Assembly (NCBI GenBank): GCA_003280495.1
Contig: QCET01000007.1
Location: forward strand, 1-45,287
Reading direction: 5' to 3'
Length of the DNA stretch: 45,287 nt
Origin: Pelagibacteraceae bacterium AG-359-E06
GTDB taxonomy: Bacteria; Pseudomonadota; Alphaproteobacteria; Pelagibacterales; Pelagibacteraceae
Below are positions 27,815-34,333 of this stretch, in pieces (position 1 is the stretch's first letter; each line of letters begins with the position of its first letter). The translations under genes and the position numbers were made by a program. The notes beneath the pieces were generated by a model. The model had not been told where the DNA came from. It saw only the letters and a program-made list of their open reading frames with translations, and searched no databases.

Positions 27815-27851
27815 CTTTTTCTTATAGGCCAAAATTGAATAAAGTTAAATT

Positions 27852-27879
27852 GGTATAAGTTGTAAAGACTGTAAGTCAA
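27852..27879 (-). promoter_or_regulatory. Candidate sigma-70 promoter of lysS-pyrD
   Basis: On the minus strand, TTGACT (27879-27874, 5 of 6 to consensus) is followed by a 16-base spacer and TATACC (27857-27852). This would start transcription near 27845, about 30 bases before the ATG at 27814. It resembles the rpmB promoter in both boxes. Confidence 0.5.
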
Positions 27880-27914
27880 AAGCGAATATTGTTATATTTT
27901 TGGTTGTTATCAAA

Positions 27915-29363
27915 ATGAATTCTGGAATAAAAACGGTCTTTTTAATATCTGGTTATTTATTAATCATACTAAGCTGTGTGATGATTATCCCTTATGTTGT
28001 GGAGCAATTTATGGGTGATGGTTCACACGTATTTGCAATCTGTTCTGTGTTAACTGCATTTATAGGTATCTTATTAATAATTACGAATCAGACAAAAAAT
28101 AAGAAATTAAATATACAACACGCTTTTTTAATGACTACTTTAGCTTGGTTATTTATATCTTTGTTTGGATCACTACCCTTTATGTTCTCTACTCTTAACT
28201 TAAATTTTACAGACGCATATTTTGAAACTATGTCGGGTATAACTACCACGGGATCAACAATTTTAATTGATGTCGAGCGATCCTCAAAAGGGATTTTAAT
28301 TTGGAGAGCTCTATTGCAATGGCTTGGTGGAATTGGAATAATTGTGATGGCTATTACAATTTTACCATTACTCAATGTTGGAGGGATGCAAGTTTTTAGA
28401 GCCGAAAGTTCTGACAATTCTGAAAAAATACTTCCTCGATCTAGAGAAATTGCTTTAGCCATATTTAAAATATACTTTGTCCTAACTATAGCTTGCGCGT
28501 CGTTCTATTTTTTATTCGGAATGAACGTGTTTGACTCAATCGCACATTCAATGACGACTATTGCAACAGGTGGCTTCTCAACTTACACAAATTCTTTTGG
28601 TCACTTTGATAGTTTTGAAATTGAATTGGTTGCTATAATATTTATTATAATGGGAAGCATCCCATTTTTATCTTATATAAAATTTATTAAGGGTGATAGA
28701 TTAATATTTTTTTCTGATAAACAAATTCAAGGTTTTATATTTTTTCTTATTTTATCTATTTTAACAATATTAATTTACTCAATGCTTTATCTAAAAAGTG
28801 ATTTAGTAACTGCTATCAGAACAACCTTATTTAATGTTACGTCGATTATTTCAGGCACAGGGTATACAACTAATAACTATAGTGGATGGGGTAATTTCGC
28901 TGTTTTTTATTTTCTTTTATTGATGTTAGTAGGAGGATGTGCTGGATCAACCACCTGCGGTATAAAAATATTTAGATTTCAAATCATTGGTCAATTCATA
29001 AAAAAACAAATTAAAAATATTTTTTATCCTCATGGAGTATTTCCTGTTAAATATAATAAACAGGCAATTGATGAAAAGTTTTTGTCGTCTGTTCTGACTT
29101 TTGTTTGTCTTTACATTGGTTTATTTCTCTTATTGTCTTTGCTTTTATCTTTGACTGGTTTAGATTTGATAACATCTATATCAGGGGCTGCAACATCTTT
29201 ATCAAATGTTGGCCCAGGTCTTGGAGATACAATAGGACCTAGTGAAAATTTTGCATACATATCAAATGTTGCTAAATGGTTTTTAATAGTTGGAATGTTA
29301 TTAGGAAGGTTGGAATTATTTACAGTTTTAATTCTTTTTCTTCCATCGTTTTGGAAAAACTAA
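27915..29363 (+). CDS. trkH: TrkH-type potassium uptake protein
   Basis: TrkH/KtrB proteins form the membrane channel for potassium uptake. The protein has 482 residues from the ATG at 27915; an upstream TTG at 27900 is less likely. It shows the repeated pore-loop motifs that include a filter Gly: GITTTGST, ATGGFSTY, SGTGYTTNN and LSNVGPGLG. About ten membrane helices can be drawn. The regulatory NAD-binding TrkA gene is not adjacent and must be encoded elsewhere if present. The gene ends 1 base before the convergent argF. Confidence 0.92.
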   Translation: MNSGIKTVFLISGYLLIILSCVMIIPYVVEQFMGDGSHVFAICSVLTAFIGILLIITNQTKNKKLNIQHAFLMTTLAWLFISLFGSLPFMFSTLNLNFTDAYFETMSGITTTGSTILIDVERSSKGILIWRALLQWLGGIGIIVMAITILPLLNVGGMQVFRAESSDNSEKILPRSREIALAIFKIYFVLTIACASFYFLFGMNVFDSIAHSMTTIATGGFSTYTNSFGHFDSFEIELVAIIFIIMGSIPFLSYIKFIKGDRLIFFSDKQIQGFIFFLILSILTILIYSMLYLKSDLVTAIRTTLFNVTSIISGTGYTTNNYSGWGNFAVFYFLLLMLVGGCAGSTTCGIKIFRFQIIGQFIKKQIKNIFYPHGVFPVKYNKQAIDEKFLSSVLTFVCLYIGLFLLLSLLLSLTGLDLITSISGAATSLSNVGPGLGDTIGPSENFAYISNVAKWFLIVGMLLGRLELFTVLILFLPSFWKN

Positions 29364-29364
29364 T

Positions 29365-30288
29365 TTAACTTAAGCACCATTCTATAATTGCCTTCTGACA
29401 GTGTAATCTATTTTCAGCTTGGTCCCATACTACAGAATTTTTTCCATCTATAACCGAGTCTGTAACCTCATCACCTCTTGCAGCAGGAAGTACATGCATG
29501 AACAAACAATTACTTTTAGCAAGTTTAAGAAGCTTATCGTTTGTCTGATATTTTTTTAAAATACTCTTTTTTTTCTTTATATTAACTTTATCACCCATTG
29601 AAATCCATTTGTCTGTCATAATACAATCAACATCTTTAATCCCTTTTTTTGGGTCATTAAAAACATTAATATTTCCTTTTTGAGATTTAGCCCAACTCAT
29701 AATCTTTTTTGAAGGCATATAGTTTTTTGGAACACATAAATTTAAAGAAAAATTAAATTGTACTGCCGCCTCAATTGCGGAATTCGATACATTATTTCCA
29801 TCACCAATCCATGCAATTTTAGCACCTTCTATTGATCCTTTTTTTTCTTCAAAAGTCAAAATATCACTTAGTAGCTGACATGGATGACTGTGATTTGTTA
29901 ATCCATTAATTAGTGGAACCTGAATTAATTTAGATAACTCTACCAATGTTTTATGCTCAAATGTTCTTAGCATAACAATATCAGAAAAACCCGATATAAC
30001 CTTGGCTGTGTCATCGATAGTCTCTTCACCTTTGCCTAAATGCATGTCACTTGCATTAATCACTATAGTTTGACCACCCAATTGTCTCATAGCTAAATCA
30101 AAAGATAATCTTGTTCTGGTTGAAGGTTTCTCAAATATCATCAATAACAATTTATCAGCTGCATTTGAATTTTGAGATACAGAAACCTTTTTATCTTTTA
30201 TGTAATTTGACTTAATTCTTTTTGCTTCATTCACAATATTTTTTAATTCAGTTTTATCGATTTGTGAAAGGTCTAAGAAATGTTTCAT
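29365..30288 (-). CDS. argF: Ornithine carbamoyltransferase
   Basis: ArgF joins carbamoyl phosphate and ornithine to give citrulline. The 307 residues include the carbamoyl-phosphate site STRTR (56-60), HPCQ (135-138) and the ornithine loop DKWISMG (226-232), which favours ornithine over acetylornithine as substrate. The C-terminal motif, normally HCLP, reads HVLP at 265-268. The Cys thought to line the ornithine site is thus Val266, coded GTA at 29491-29493. argF overlaps the end of argD by 4 bases. The call is firm at family level; the kinetic effect of the change is unknown. Confidence 0.94.
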   Translation of the reverse strand: MKHFLDLSQIDKTELKNIVNEAKRIKSNYIKDKKVSVSQNSNAADKLLLMIFEKPSTRTRLSFDLAMRQLGGQTIVINASDMHLGKGEETIDDTAKVISGFSDIVMLRTFEHKTLVELSKLIQVPLINGLTNHSHPCQLLSDILTFEEKKGSIEGAKIAWIGDGNNVSNSAIEAAVQFNFSLNLCVPKNYMPSKKIMSWAKSQKGNINVFNDPKKGIKDVDCIMTDKWISMGDKVNIKKKKSILKKYQTNDKLLKLAKSNCLFMHVLPAARGDEVTDSVIDGKNSVVWDQAENRLHCQKAIIEWCLS

Positions 30289-31451
30289 TTAAATTCCTTT
30301 AAGGATTTGTCAATTATATTAATTGCTTTTTTAATTTCCTCTTTTTTCACAATTAATGGTGGTAATAATCTAATTACGTTATCCGCAGCTTTTACTGCTA
30401 ATAATTTATTTTTAAACATATGTTCTAAAAATTTATTATTATTAATCGATAACTTTATGCCAACCAATAGTCCCTTGCCTCTTACATCTAATATTTTGTT
30501 TTTATATTTGTGTTTTAATTTAACTAATTCATCTTTAAAAAATTGCCCGTTTCTCTCTACATTTTTAAGAAAACCTTTTTTCAAAATAATATCTAAAACT
30601 GCATTCCCGACTGACATTGCTAATGGATTTCCTCCAAATGTACTTCCGTGTGTACCTGGCTTCATACCTTCAGATGCTTTTTTATTTACTAAGCAAGCTC
30701 CTAGAGGAAAACCTCCACCAATACCTTTTGCAATAGGTACTATATCTGGTTTTATCTTTGCATAATCAAAAGCAAATAATTTTCCTGATCTCCCAATCCC
30801 ACATTGAACTTCATCCAATATTAGAAGTATTTTTTTTTCATCACAAATTTTTCTTAATCCTACTAAACATTCATTCGGAATGACTTTTATTCCTCCCTCT
30901 CCTAAAATAGTTTCAACCATTATAGCTGCAGTTTTATTAGTAATTGCTTTGTTCAAAGCTTCATGGTCCCCAAACGGTACTTGATCAAAGCCTTCAACTC
31001 TTGGCCCAAATCCCTTTGTATGATCTTTATTGTTAGCTGCAAATAAAGCAGCAAGAGTTCTTCCATGAAAAGCTCCTTTGAATGTTATAATTCTATTTTT
31101 TTCGGGCATACCTTTTTCAAAAAAATATTTTCTTGCAATTTTAATACTTGCTTCAGTGGCTTCGGCACCTGAATTAACAAAAACAACAAAATCTGCAAAT
31201 GAATTCTTGGTTAGTCTTTTGGCTAGTTTTTCTTGCTCAGGTATCTCAAAAGCATTCGAAACATGTATTAATTTTTTTGATTGTTTTTGAATTGCTCTGA
31301 CCATATGGCTATGGCAATGTCCCAATGAATTAACAGCAATTCCAGATACAAAATCTAAATATTTTTTTCCGTTATGGGCATATAAATACGCTCCCTTACC
31401 TTTTTTAAAAGATATTTTTTTTCTGTTGTATGTTCCTAAAATTGCACTCAT
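30285..31451 (-). CDS. argD: Acetylornithine aminotransferase
   Basis: ArgD is a PLP enzyme that makes N-acetylornithine; the same enzyme often also serves lysine/diaminopimelate synthesis. The 388-residue protein has the class III aminotransferase features: FVNSGAEATEASIKIAR, GAFHGRTLAAL, the Asp in ILDEVQCGIGRSGK that pairs with the pyridine ring, and the Schiff-base Lys in PIAKGIGGGFPLGA. It is placed directly before argF (4-base overlap) and directly after an ABC-2 permease gene. With argJ at 7.1-8.4 kb it completes several arginine steps. Confidence 0.95.
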   Translation of the reverse strand: MSAILGTYNRKKISFKKGKGAYLYAHNGKKYLDFVSGIAVNSLGHCHSHMVRAIQKQSKKLIHVSNAFEIPEQEKLAKRLTKNSFADFVVFVNSGAEATEASIKIARKYFFEKGMPEKNRIITFKGAFHGRTLAALFAANNKDHTKGFGPRVEGFDQVPFGDHEALNKAITNKTAAIMVETILGEGGIKVIPNECLVGLRKICDEKKILLILDEVQCGIGRSGKLFAFDYAKIKPDIVPIAKGIGGGFPLGACLVNKKASEGMKPGTHGSTFGGNPLAMSVGNAVLDIILKKGFLKNVERNGQFFKDELVKLKHKYKNKILDVRGKGLLVGIKLSINNNKFLEHMFKNKLLAVKAADNVIRLLPPLIVKKEEIKKAINIIDKSLKEFK

Positions 31452-32264
31452 CTAATATTTAATTTTATAACCGTTTTTAAATAATTTATAACTAATATAT
31501 ACAGCTATTATATTACATACTGTGACAATAATAAGACCGTGCAATACATTGCTGTCTGATGAACCTAGAAACCCATATCTAAATCCATCTATGACATAAA
31601 AAAACGGATTAAATTTACTAATTGTTGCAAGTGTTGAATTTAGATTAGCTATAGAAAAAAAAGTACCAGACAAGAAAGATAGCGGTATTACTATAAAATT
31701 CGTAACAGCAGCTAAATTATCAAATCTATCAGCCCATAACCCAGCAATAAATCCAATGCATGCCAAAAGCAAAGATCCTAGCAATGCGAAAATAAAAATA
31801 TAGAAAATGCTAAATATTGGCACTTTAATGAATAAAATTGAAACTAATATTGAAAAAAAACCAACTACAAGCCCTCTGGTCGTGCCCCCTAAAAGCATTG
31901 CTGAAGTTACCTCTCCGGGGGACAAGGGTGGATATAGAAAATCTACAATATTCCCTTGAACCTTGGAAATAATCAATGATGACGAGGTATTTGCAAAAGC
32001 ATTTTGAATGATTTGCATTGCTATTAATCCTGGTACCAAAAAAGTTGTAAAAACATGTCCTAATACTGGTGCTCTGTCAGTTCCAATTGCTAAACTAAAT
32101 ACGTATAAAAAAAGCAAATAAGTAATAATTGGCGATACGATTGTTTGAATCCAAACCGTTACAAATCTCATTACCTCTTTATAATAAAGAGTATAAAATC
32201 CTACCCAATTAACTGAACCAAATCTTCTTTCGCCGAATTTGTGTTTTTGTTCAAATGTGCTCAT
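31452..32264 (-). CDS. ABC-2 type transporter permease without adjacent ATPase
   Basis: The protein has 270 residues from the ATG at 32264; a TTG at 32279 would add five residues and lies within an inverted repeat. It has the six-helix ABC-2 permease fold, with FVTVWIQTIVSPIITYLLFLYVF near the N-terminus, the VQGNIVDFLYPPLSPGEV coupling region and PLSFLSGTFFSI near helix 5. Relatives export polysaccharides, drugs or lipids. No ATP-binding subunit is next to it; it must work with one encoded elsewhere. It is adjacent to argD, with no spacer at all, so it is co-transcribed with arginine genes for reasons that are unclear. Confidence 0.85.
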   Translation of the reverse strand: MSTFEQKHKFGERRFGSVNWVGFYTLYYKEVMRFVTVWIQTIVSPIITYLLFLYVFSLAIGTDRAPVLGHVFTTFLVPGLIAMQIIQNAFANTSSSLIISKVQGNIVDFLYPPLSPGEVTSAMLLGGTTRGLVVGFFSILVSILFIKVPIFSIFYIFIFALLGSLLLACIGFIAGLWADRFDNLAAVTNFIVIPLSFLSGTFFSIANLNSTLATISKFNPFFYVIDGFRYGFLGSSDSNVLHGLIIVTVCNIIAVYISYKLFKNGYKIKY

Positions 32265-32280
32265 ATTGATAAATATCAAT
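32265..32280. repeat. Inverted repeat ATTGAT-N4-ATCAAT before the ABC-2 permease start
   Basis: A perfect 6+4+6 inverted repeat lies directly upstream of the permease ATG (32264). Its place over the start region would suit an operator or a translation-controlling hairpin, but no regulator can be named. Such AT-rich repeats also arise by chance. Confidence 0.4.
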
Positions 32281-32324
32281 AAATTTAAAAAAATGTATAA
32301 TTATTGTGGATATTCGGAGTTTTT

Positions 32325-32339
32325 TTAATAAATCGTTAA
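32325..32339. promoter_or_regulatory. CtrA-like box TTAA-N7-TTAA upstream of gcrA
   Basis: The sequence TTAA, seven bases, TTAA at 32325-32339 matches the core of the CtrA binding consensus of Alphaproteobacteria. It lies just before the inferred gcrA promoter. CtrA is known to act on gcrA in Caulobacter. The motif is AT-only, so several chance copies are expected in 45 kb; its location is the main support. Confidence 0.4.
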
Positions 32340-32340
32340 T

Positions 32341-32369
32341 TTTCAAGGGTTTTTATATCAACATATAGT
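32341..32369 (+). promoter_or_regulatory. Candidate gcrA promoter
   Basis: TATAGT at 32364-32369 matches the -10 consensus at 5 of 6 positions. The -35 region (TTTCAA at 32341-32346, 17-base spacer) is poor, which would suit a regulated promoter. A perfect inverted repeat follows it at the expected transcription start. Confidence 0.35.
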
Positions 32370-32370
32370 A

Positions 32371-32385
32371 TTGAATTTAATTCAA
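32371..32385. repeat. Inverted repeat TTGAAT-N3-ATTCAA at the gcrA leader
   Basis: A perfect 6+3+6 inverted repeat lies at the expected start of the gcrA transcript, downstream of TATAGT. It could be an operator or the first hairpin of the leader. It resembles, but does not equal, the repeat at 32265-32280. Confidence 0.4.
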
Positions 32386-32402
32386 ACCAACTAAATGTGC
32401 TT

Positions 32403-32422
32403 ATATAAATGCATATAAATGC
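32403..32422 (+). repeat. Tandem 10-base repeat over the gcrA start codon
   Basis: ATATAAATGC occurs twice in direct succession. The second copy contains the gcrA ATG (32419). The first contains an out-of-frame ATG (32409) opening an 8-codon frame (MHINALGY) that ends at a TAA inside gcrA. It may affect start choice. Confidence 0.6.
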
Positions 32423-32934
32423 CTTGGGATACTAAAACTACAGAAAAACTTAAGAAATTATGGGCCGAAGGTCATACTGCTAGTCAGATTTCAAAAATGT
32501 TGGGCGGAGGTATTTCTCGTAATGCTGTTATAGGGAAGGCCCATCGTTTAAGTTTAGGCGGAAGAACTCAGTCTAGAATGATATCTTCTCCAAGGATTAA
32601 TAACTTTAACAATCAAAATAAAATTCAAGGTCAAAAGAGGATAAGAAGACCAAGAGGACTTAGAGCTATAGTTATTGAGAAAGATTTTGAAGCGGAAAAA
32701 CCAACTACATTAGAAAATCTGACAGATAAAACATGTAGATGGCCAATAGGACACCCAAATGAAAAAGACTTTTATTTCTGCGGTAGGACACCCATGGAAG
32801 ATAGGGTTTATTGCAAATTACATGTTTTACATGCTTATCAACCTAAAGGCTTTAAGGGTGATGAAGACAAAGGTCCAGAGGAACTACCCAATTTTATTGA
32901 GAAGAAAGTAAAAAAACGAGTTAAATCAGCGTAA
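32419..32934 (+). CDS. gcrA: GcrA cell cycle regulator
   Basis: GcrA is an alphaproteobacterial transcription factor that works with sigma-70 RNA polymerase at promoters carrying methylated GANTC sites. The 171 residues start with the family N-terminus (PWDTKTTEKLKKLWAEGHTASQISKMLGG, then ISRNAVIGKAHRL), the helix-turn-helix region. A basic linker (QKRIRRPRGLRAI) and a C-terminal part with CRWPIGHP, FYFCGR and YCKLH follow. No Shine-Dalgarno sequence is visible, and a duplicated ATG context surrounds the start. I find no GANTC in its own upstream gap, but there is a CtrA-like box. Confidence 0.95.
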   Translation: MPWDTKTTEKLKKLWAEGHTASQISKMLGGGISRNAVIGKAHRLSLGGRTQSRMISSPRINNFNNQNKIQGQKRIRRPRGLRAIVIEKDFEAEKPTTLENLTDKTCRWPIGHPNEKDFYFCGRTPMEDRVYCKLHVLHAYQPKGFKGDEDKGPEELPNFIEKKVKKRVKSA

Positions 32935-32956
32935 GTCGTGACACTCAAAGTCACTT

Positions 32957-32978
32957 AATAATGGTTTGTAACATTATT
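32957..32978. repeat. Inverted repeat AATAATG-N8-CATTATT before arsC
   Basis: A perfect 7+8+7 inverted repeat lies in the gcrA-arsC gap, about 28 bases upstream of the arsC ATG. A weaker 5-base hairpin (GTGAC/GTCAC, 32938-32954) precedes it. An ArsR-type operator is one possibility, but no arsR gene is nearby. Confidence 0.35.
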
Positions 32979-33005
32979 GTAATAATTCCGACATATTTTT
33001 TAAAA

Positions 33006-33422
33006 ATGAAAAAAGTTTTATTTTTATGTACAGGAAATTCAGCAAGATCTATTATATCAGAATGTCTATTAAATCAAATGGGTAAAAATAGATATCAAGC
33101 ATTTAGTGCTGGATCAAAACCAGTGGGTAAAGTGAATCCCTATTCAATAAAAATTTTAGAAAAAAATAATATAAATTATGAAAAGGTTTCAAGTAAAAGC
33201 TGGGATGATTTTTCAGATACAAAGTTTGATACTATTGTTACAGTTTGTAACAATGCAGCAAATGAAACATGCCCTGTTTATCCTGGATCGCCAAATAAAT
33301 TACATTGGGATCTAGAGGATCCTGCTGCTTTTAATGGAAATGATGAAGAGAAATTAAATCAATTTCAAAGAACGTTTGATCAAATTCATAAATATATTAA
33401 AAAAGAATTTATAAATAAATGA
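33006..33422 (+). CDS. arsC: Arsenate reductase, thioredoxin-coupled low-molecular-weight phosphatase type
   Basis: This enzyme reduces arsenate to arsenite through a cascade of three cysteines. I use the ATG at 33006 (138 residues), because the next upstream start adds a hydrophobic leader that is not family-like. The phosphatase-fold loop CTGNSAR (Cys8, Arg14) and the second pair Cys81 and Cys89 (VCNNAANETCP) match the triad of the thioredoxin-dependent class, as does the HWDLEDPA motif that holds the acid. The stop overlaps the aquaporin start by 4 bases, indicating tight coupling. This is not the glutaredoxin-type ArsC of E. coli. Confidence 0.93.
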   Translation: MKKVLFLCTGNSARSIISECLLNQMGKNRYQAFSAGSKPVGKVNPYSIKILEKNNINYEKVSSKSWDDFSDTKFDTIVTVCNNAANETCPVYPGSPNKLHWDLEDPAAFNGNDEEKLNQFQRTFDQIHKYIKKEFINK

Positions 33423-34069
33423 AAAATTTAGACAAATATTTCTCAGAATTTTTAGGTACATTAATTTTATTACTATCAATTGTAGGATCTGGTATGATGG
33501 GACAATCCATGACAGAAAATGAGGCAGTAATCTTATTAGCAAACTCTTTGGCCATTGGATTTACTCTTGTTTTTTTAATTATTACTTTTGGTAAGAAATC
33601 AGGTGCTCATTTTAATCCTGCGGTTACATTAGTTATGTTATTACTGAGAAAAATTAAAACACAAATAGCTTCCATTTATGTTTTAATGCAGATTATGGGT
33701 GCGTGTACAGGTGTTATAATTGCAAATATCATTTTTGGCTTTGATGCAGTGGAACTATCAACAAAATATCGAAATGGATCAAATATTTTAATATCTGAGA
33801 TCATTGCAACATTTGGATTATTAATGATTATTTTATTAAATCTTAAAAATAAAATCGAGGTGGTTGCGGGTTTAGTAGGGCTTTACATTGGAGCTGCAAT
33901 TTGGTTTATGTCATCAACTGCATTTGCAAACCCAGCCGTTTCGATTGCTAGAACGCTGACCAATACTTTCACTGGCATACATTATTCAAATATTATTTAC
34001 TTTATTATTGCACAACTTATAGGTGCATTTTTATGTATGATTGTCCTAAAAAGAATTTACAAAATTTAA
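33419..34069 (+). CDS. MIP/aquaporin family channel, likely arsenite-permeable (AqpS-like)
   Basis: The 216-residue protein has six membrane helices and both pore motifs, NPA at 66-68 (HFNPAVTL) and NPA at 171-173 (FANPAVSIAR). In Sinorhizobium meliloti an aquaglyceroporin (AqpS) paired with ArsC lets arsenite flow out down its gradient, replacing an ArsB pump. The 4-base overlap with arsC and the absence of arsB or acr3 here suggest the same job. A water or glycerol channel is the alternative. The Arg after the second NPA (AVSIAR) is the usual selectivity-filter residue. Confidence 0.88.
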   Translation: MKNLDKYFSEFLGTLILLLSIVGSGMMGQSMTENEAVILLANSLAIGFTLVFLIITFGKKSGAHFNPAVTLVMLLLRKIKTQIASIYVLMQIMGACTGVIIANIIFGFDAVELSTKYRNGSNILISEIIATFGLLMIILLNLKNKIEVVAGLVGLYIGAAIWFMSSTAFANPAVSIARTLTNTFTGIHYSNIIYFIIAQLIGAFLCMIVLKRIYKI

Positions 34070-34070
34070 C

Positions 34071-34099
34071 TTTATTATAAAATAATAAATATTTTTAAT
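34071..34099 (+). terminator. Weak AT-only hairpin after the aquaporin gene
   Basis: TTTATTAT, three bases, ATAATAAA at 34071-34089 can form an 8-pair stem, followed by TATTTTTAAT. It sits 2 bases after the aquaporin stop, where a terminator would be expected. It has no GC pairs, so its stability is low and it may not terminate. Confidence 0.25.
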
Positions 34100-34117
34100 A
34101 TAAATACGGGGGCATAA

Positions 34118-34330
34118 ATGAAAAAAAAAATAAAAAAACAAGAGAATAAAAAACACAAAGTTTTAAAAAAAGTAAGCAAACTTAAAAGTAAGATTATAGC
34201 TCAAGAAAAAAAGATTTCTAAAATTGAAGCGAAAATAGCTAAACTAGAAAAAAAGGCAGCTGAAAAAAAAAACAAAAAACTAGCTAAGTCAGCTTCTGCA
34301 CAAACATTTTCAACACAATTAAATAATTAA
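34118..34330 (+). CDS. Small lysine-rich coiled-coil protein, 70 residues
   Basis: I do not recognise a family. Of 70 residues, 25 are Lys. Residues 20-50 have a heptad-like pattern (KIIAQEKKISKIEAKIAKLE) that suggests a coiled coil, and the last 15 residues are uncharged and Ser/Thr/Gln-rich. A run of five G bases ends about 5 bases before the ATG (GGGGGCATAAATG) and could act as a ribosome binding site, rare in such AT-rich DNA. It fills the space between the aquaporin and ppx and ends 3 bases from the convergent ppx stop. A nucleoid- or RNA-binding role is only a guess from its charge. Confidence 0.65.
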   Translation: MKKKIKKQENKKHKVLKKVSKLKSKIIAQEKKISKIEAKIAKLEKKAAEKKNKKLAKSASAQTFSTQLNN

Positions 34331-34333
34331 TTT

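Noticed and set aside
32938..32954. GTGAC/GTCAC hairpin after gcrA as a terminator
   Set aside because: The stem is only 5 pairs and no U-tract follows.
32961..33005. Upstream start for arsC giving 15 more residues
   Set aside because: The added residues are hydrophobic and not family-like, and the arm of an inverted repeat covers this start; the ATG at 33006 gives the standard N-terminus.
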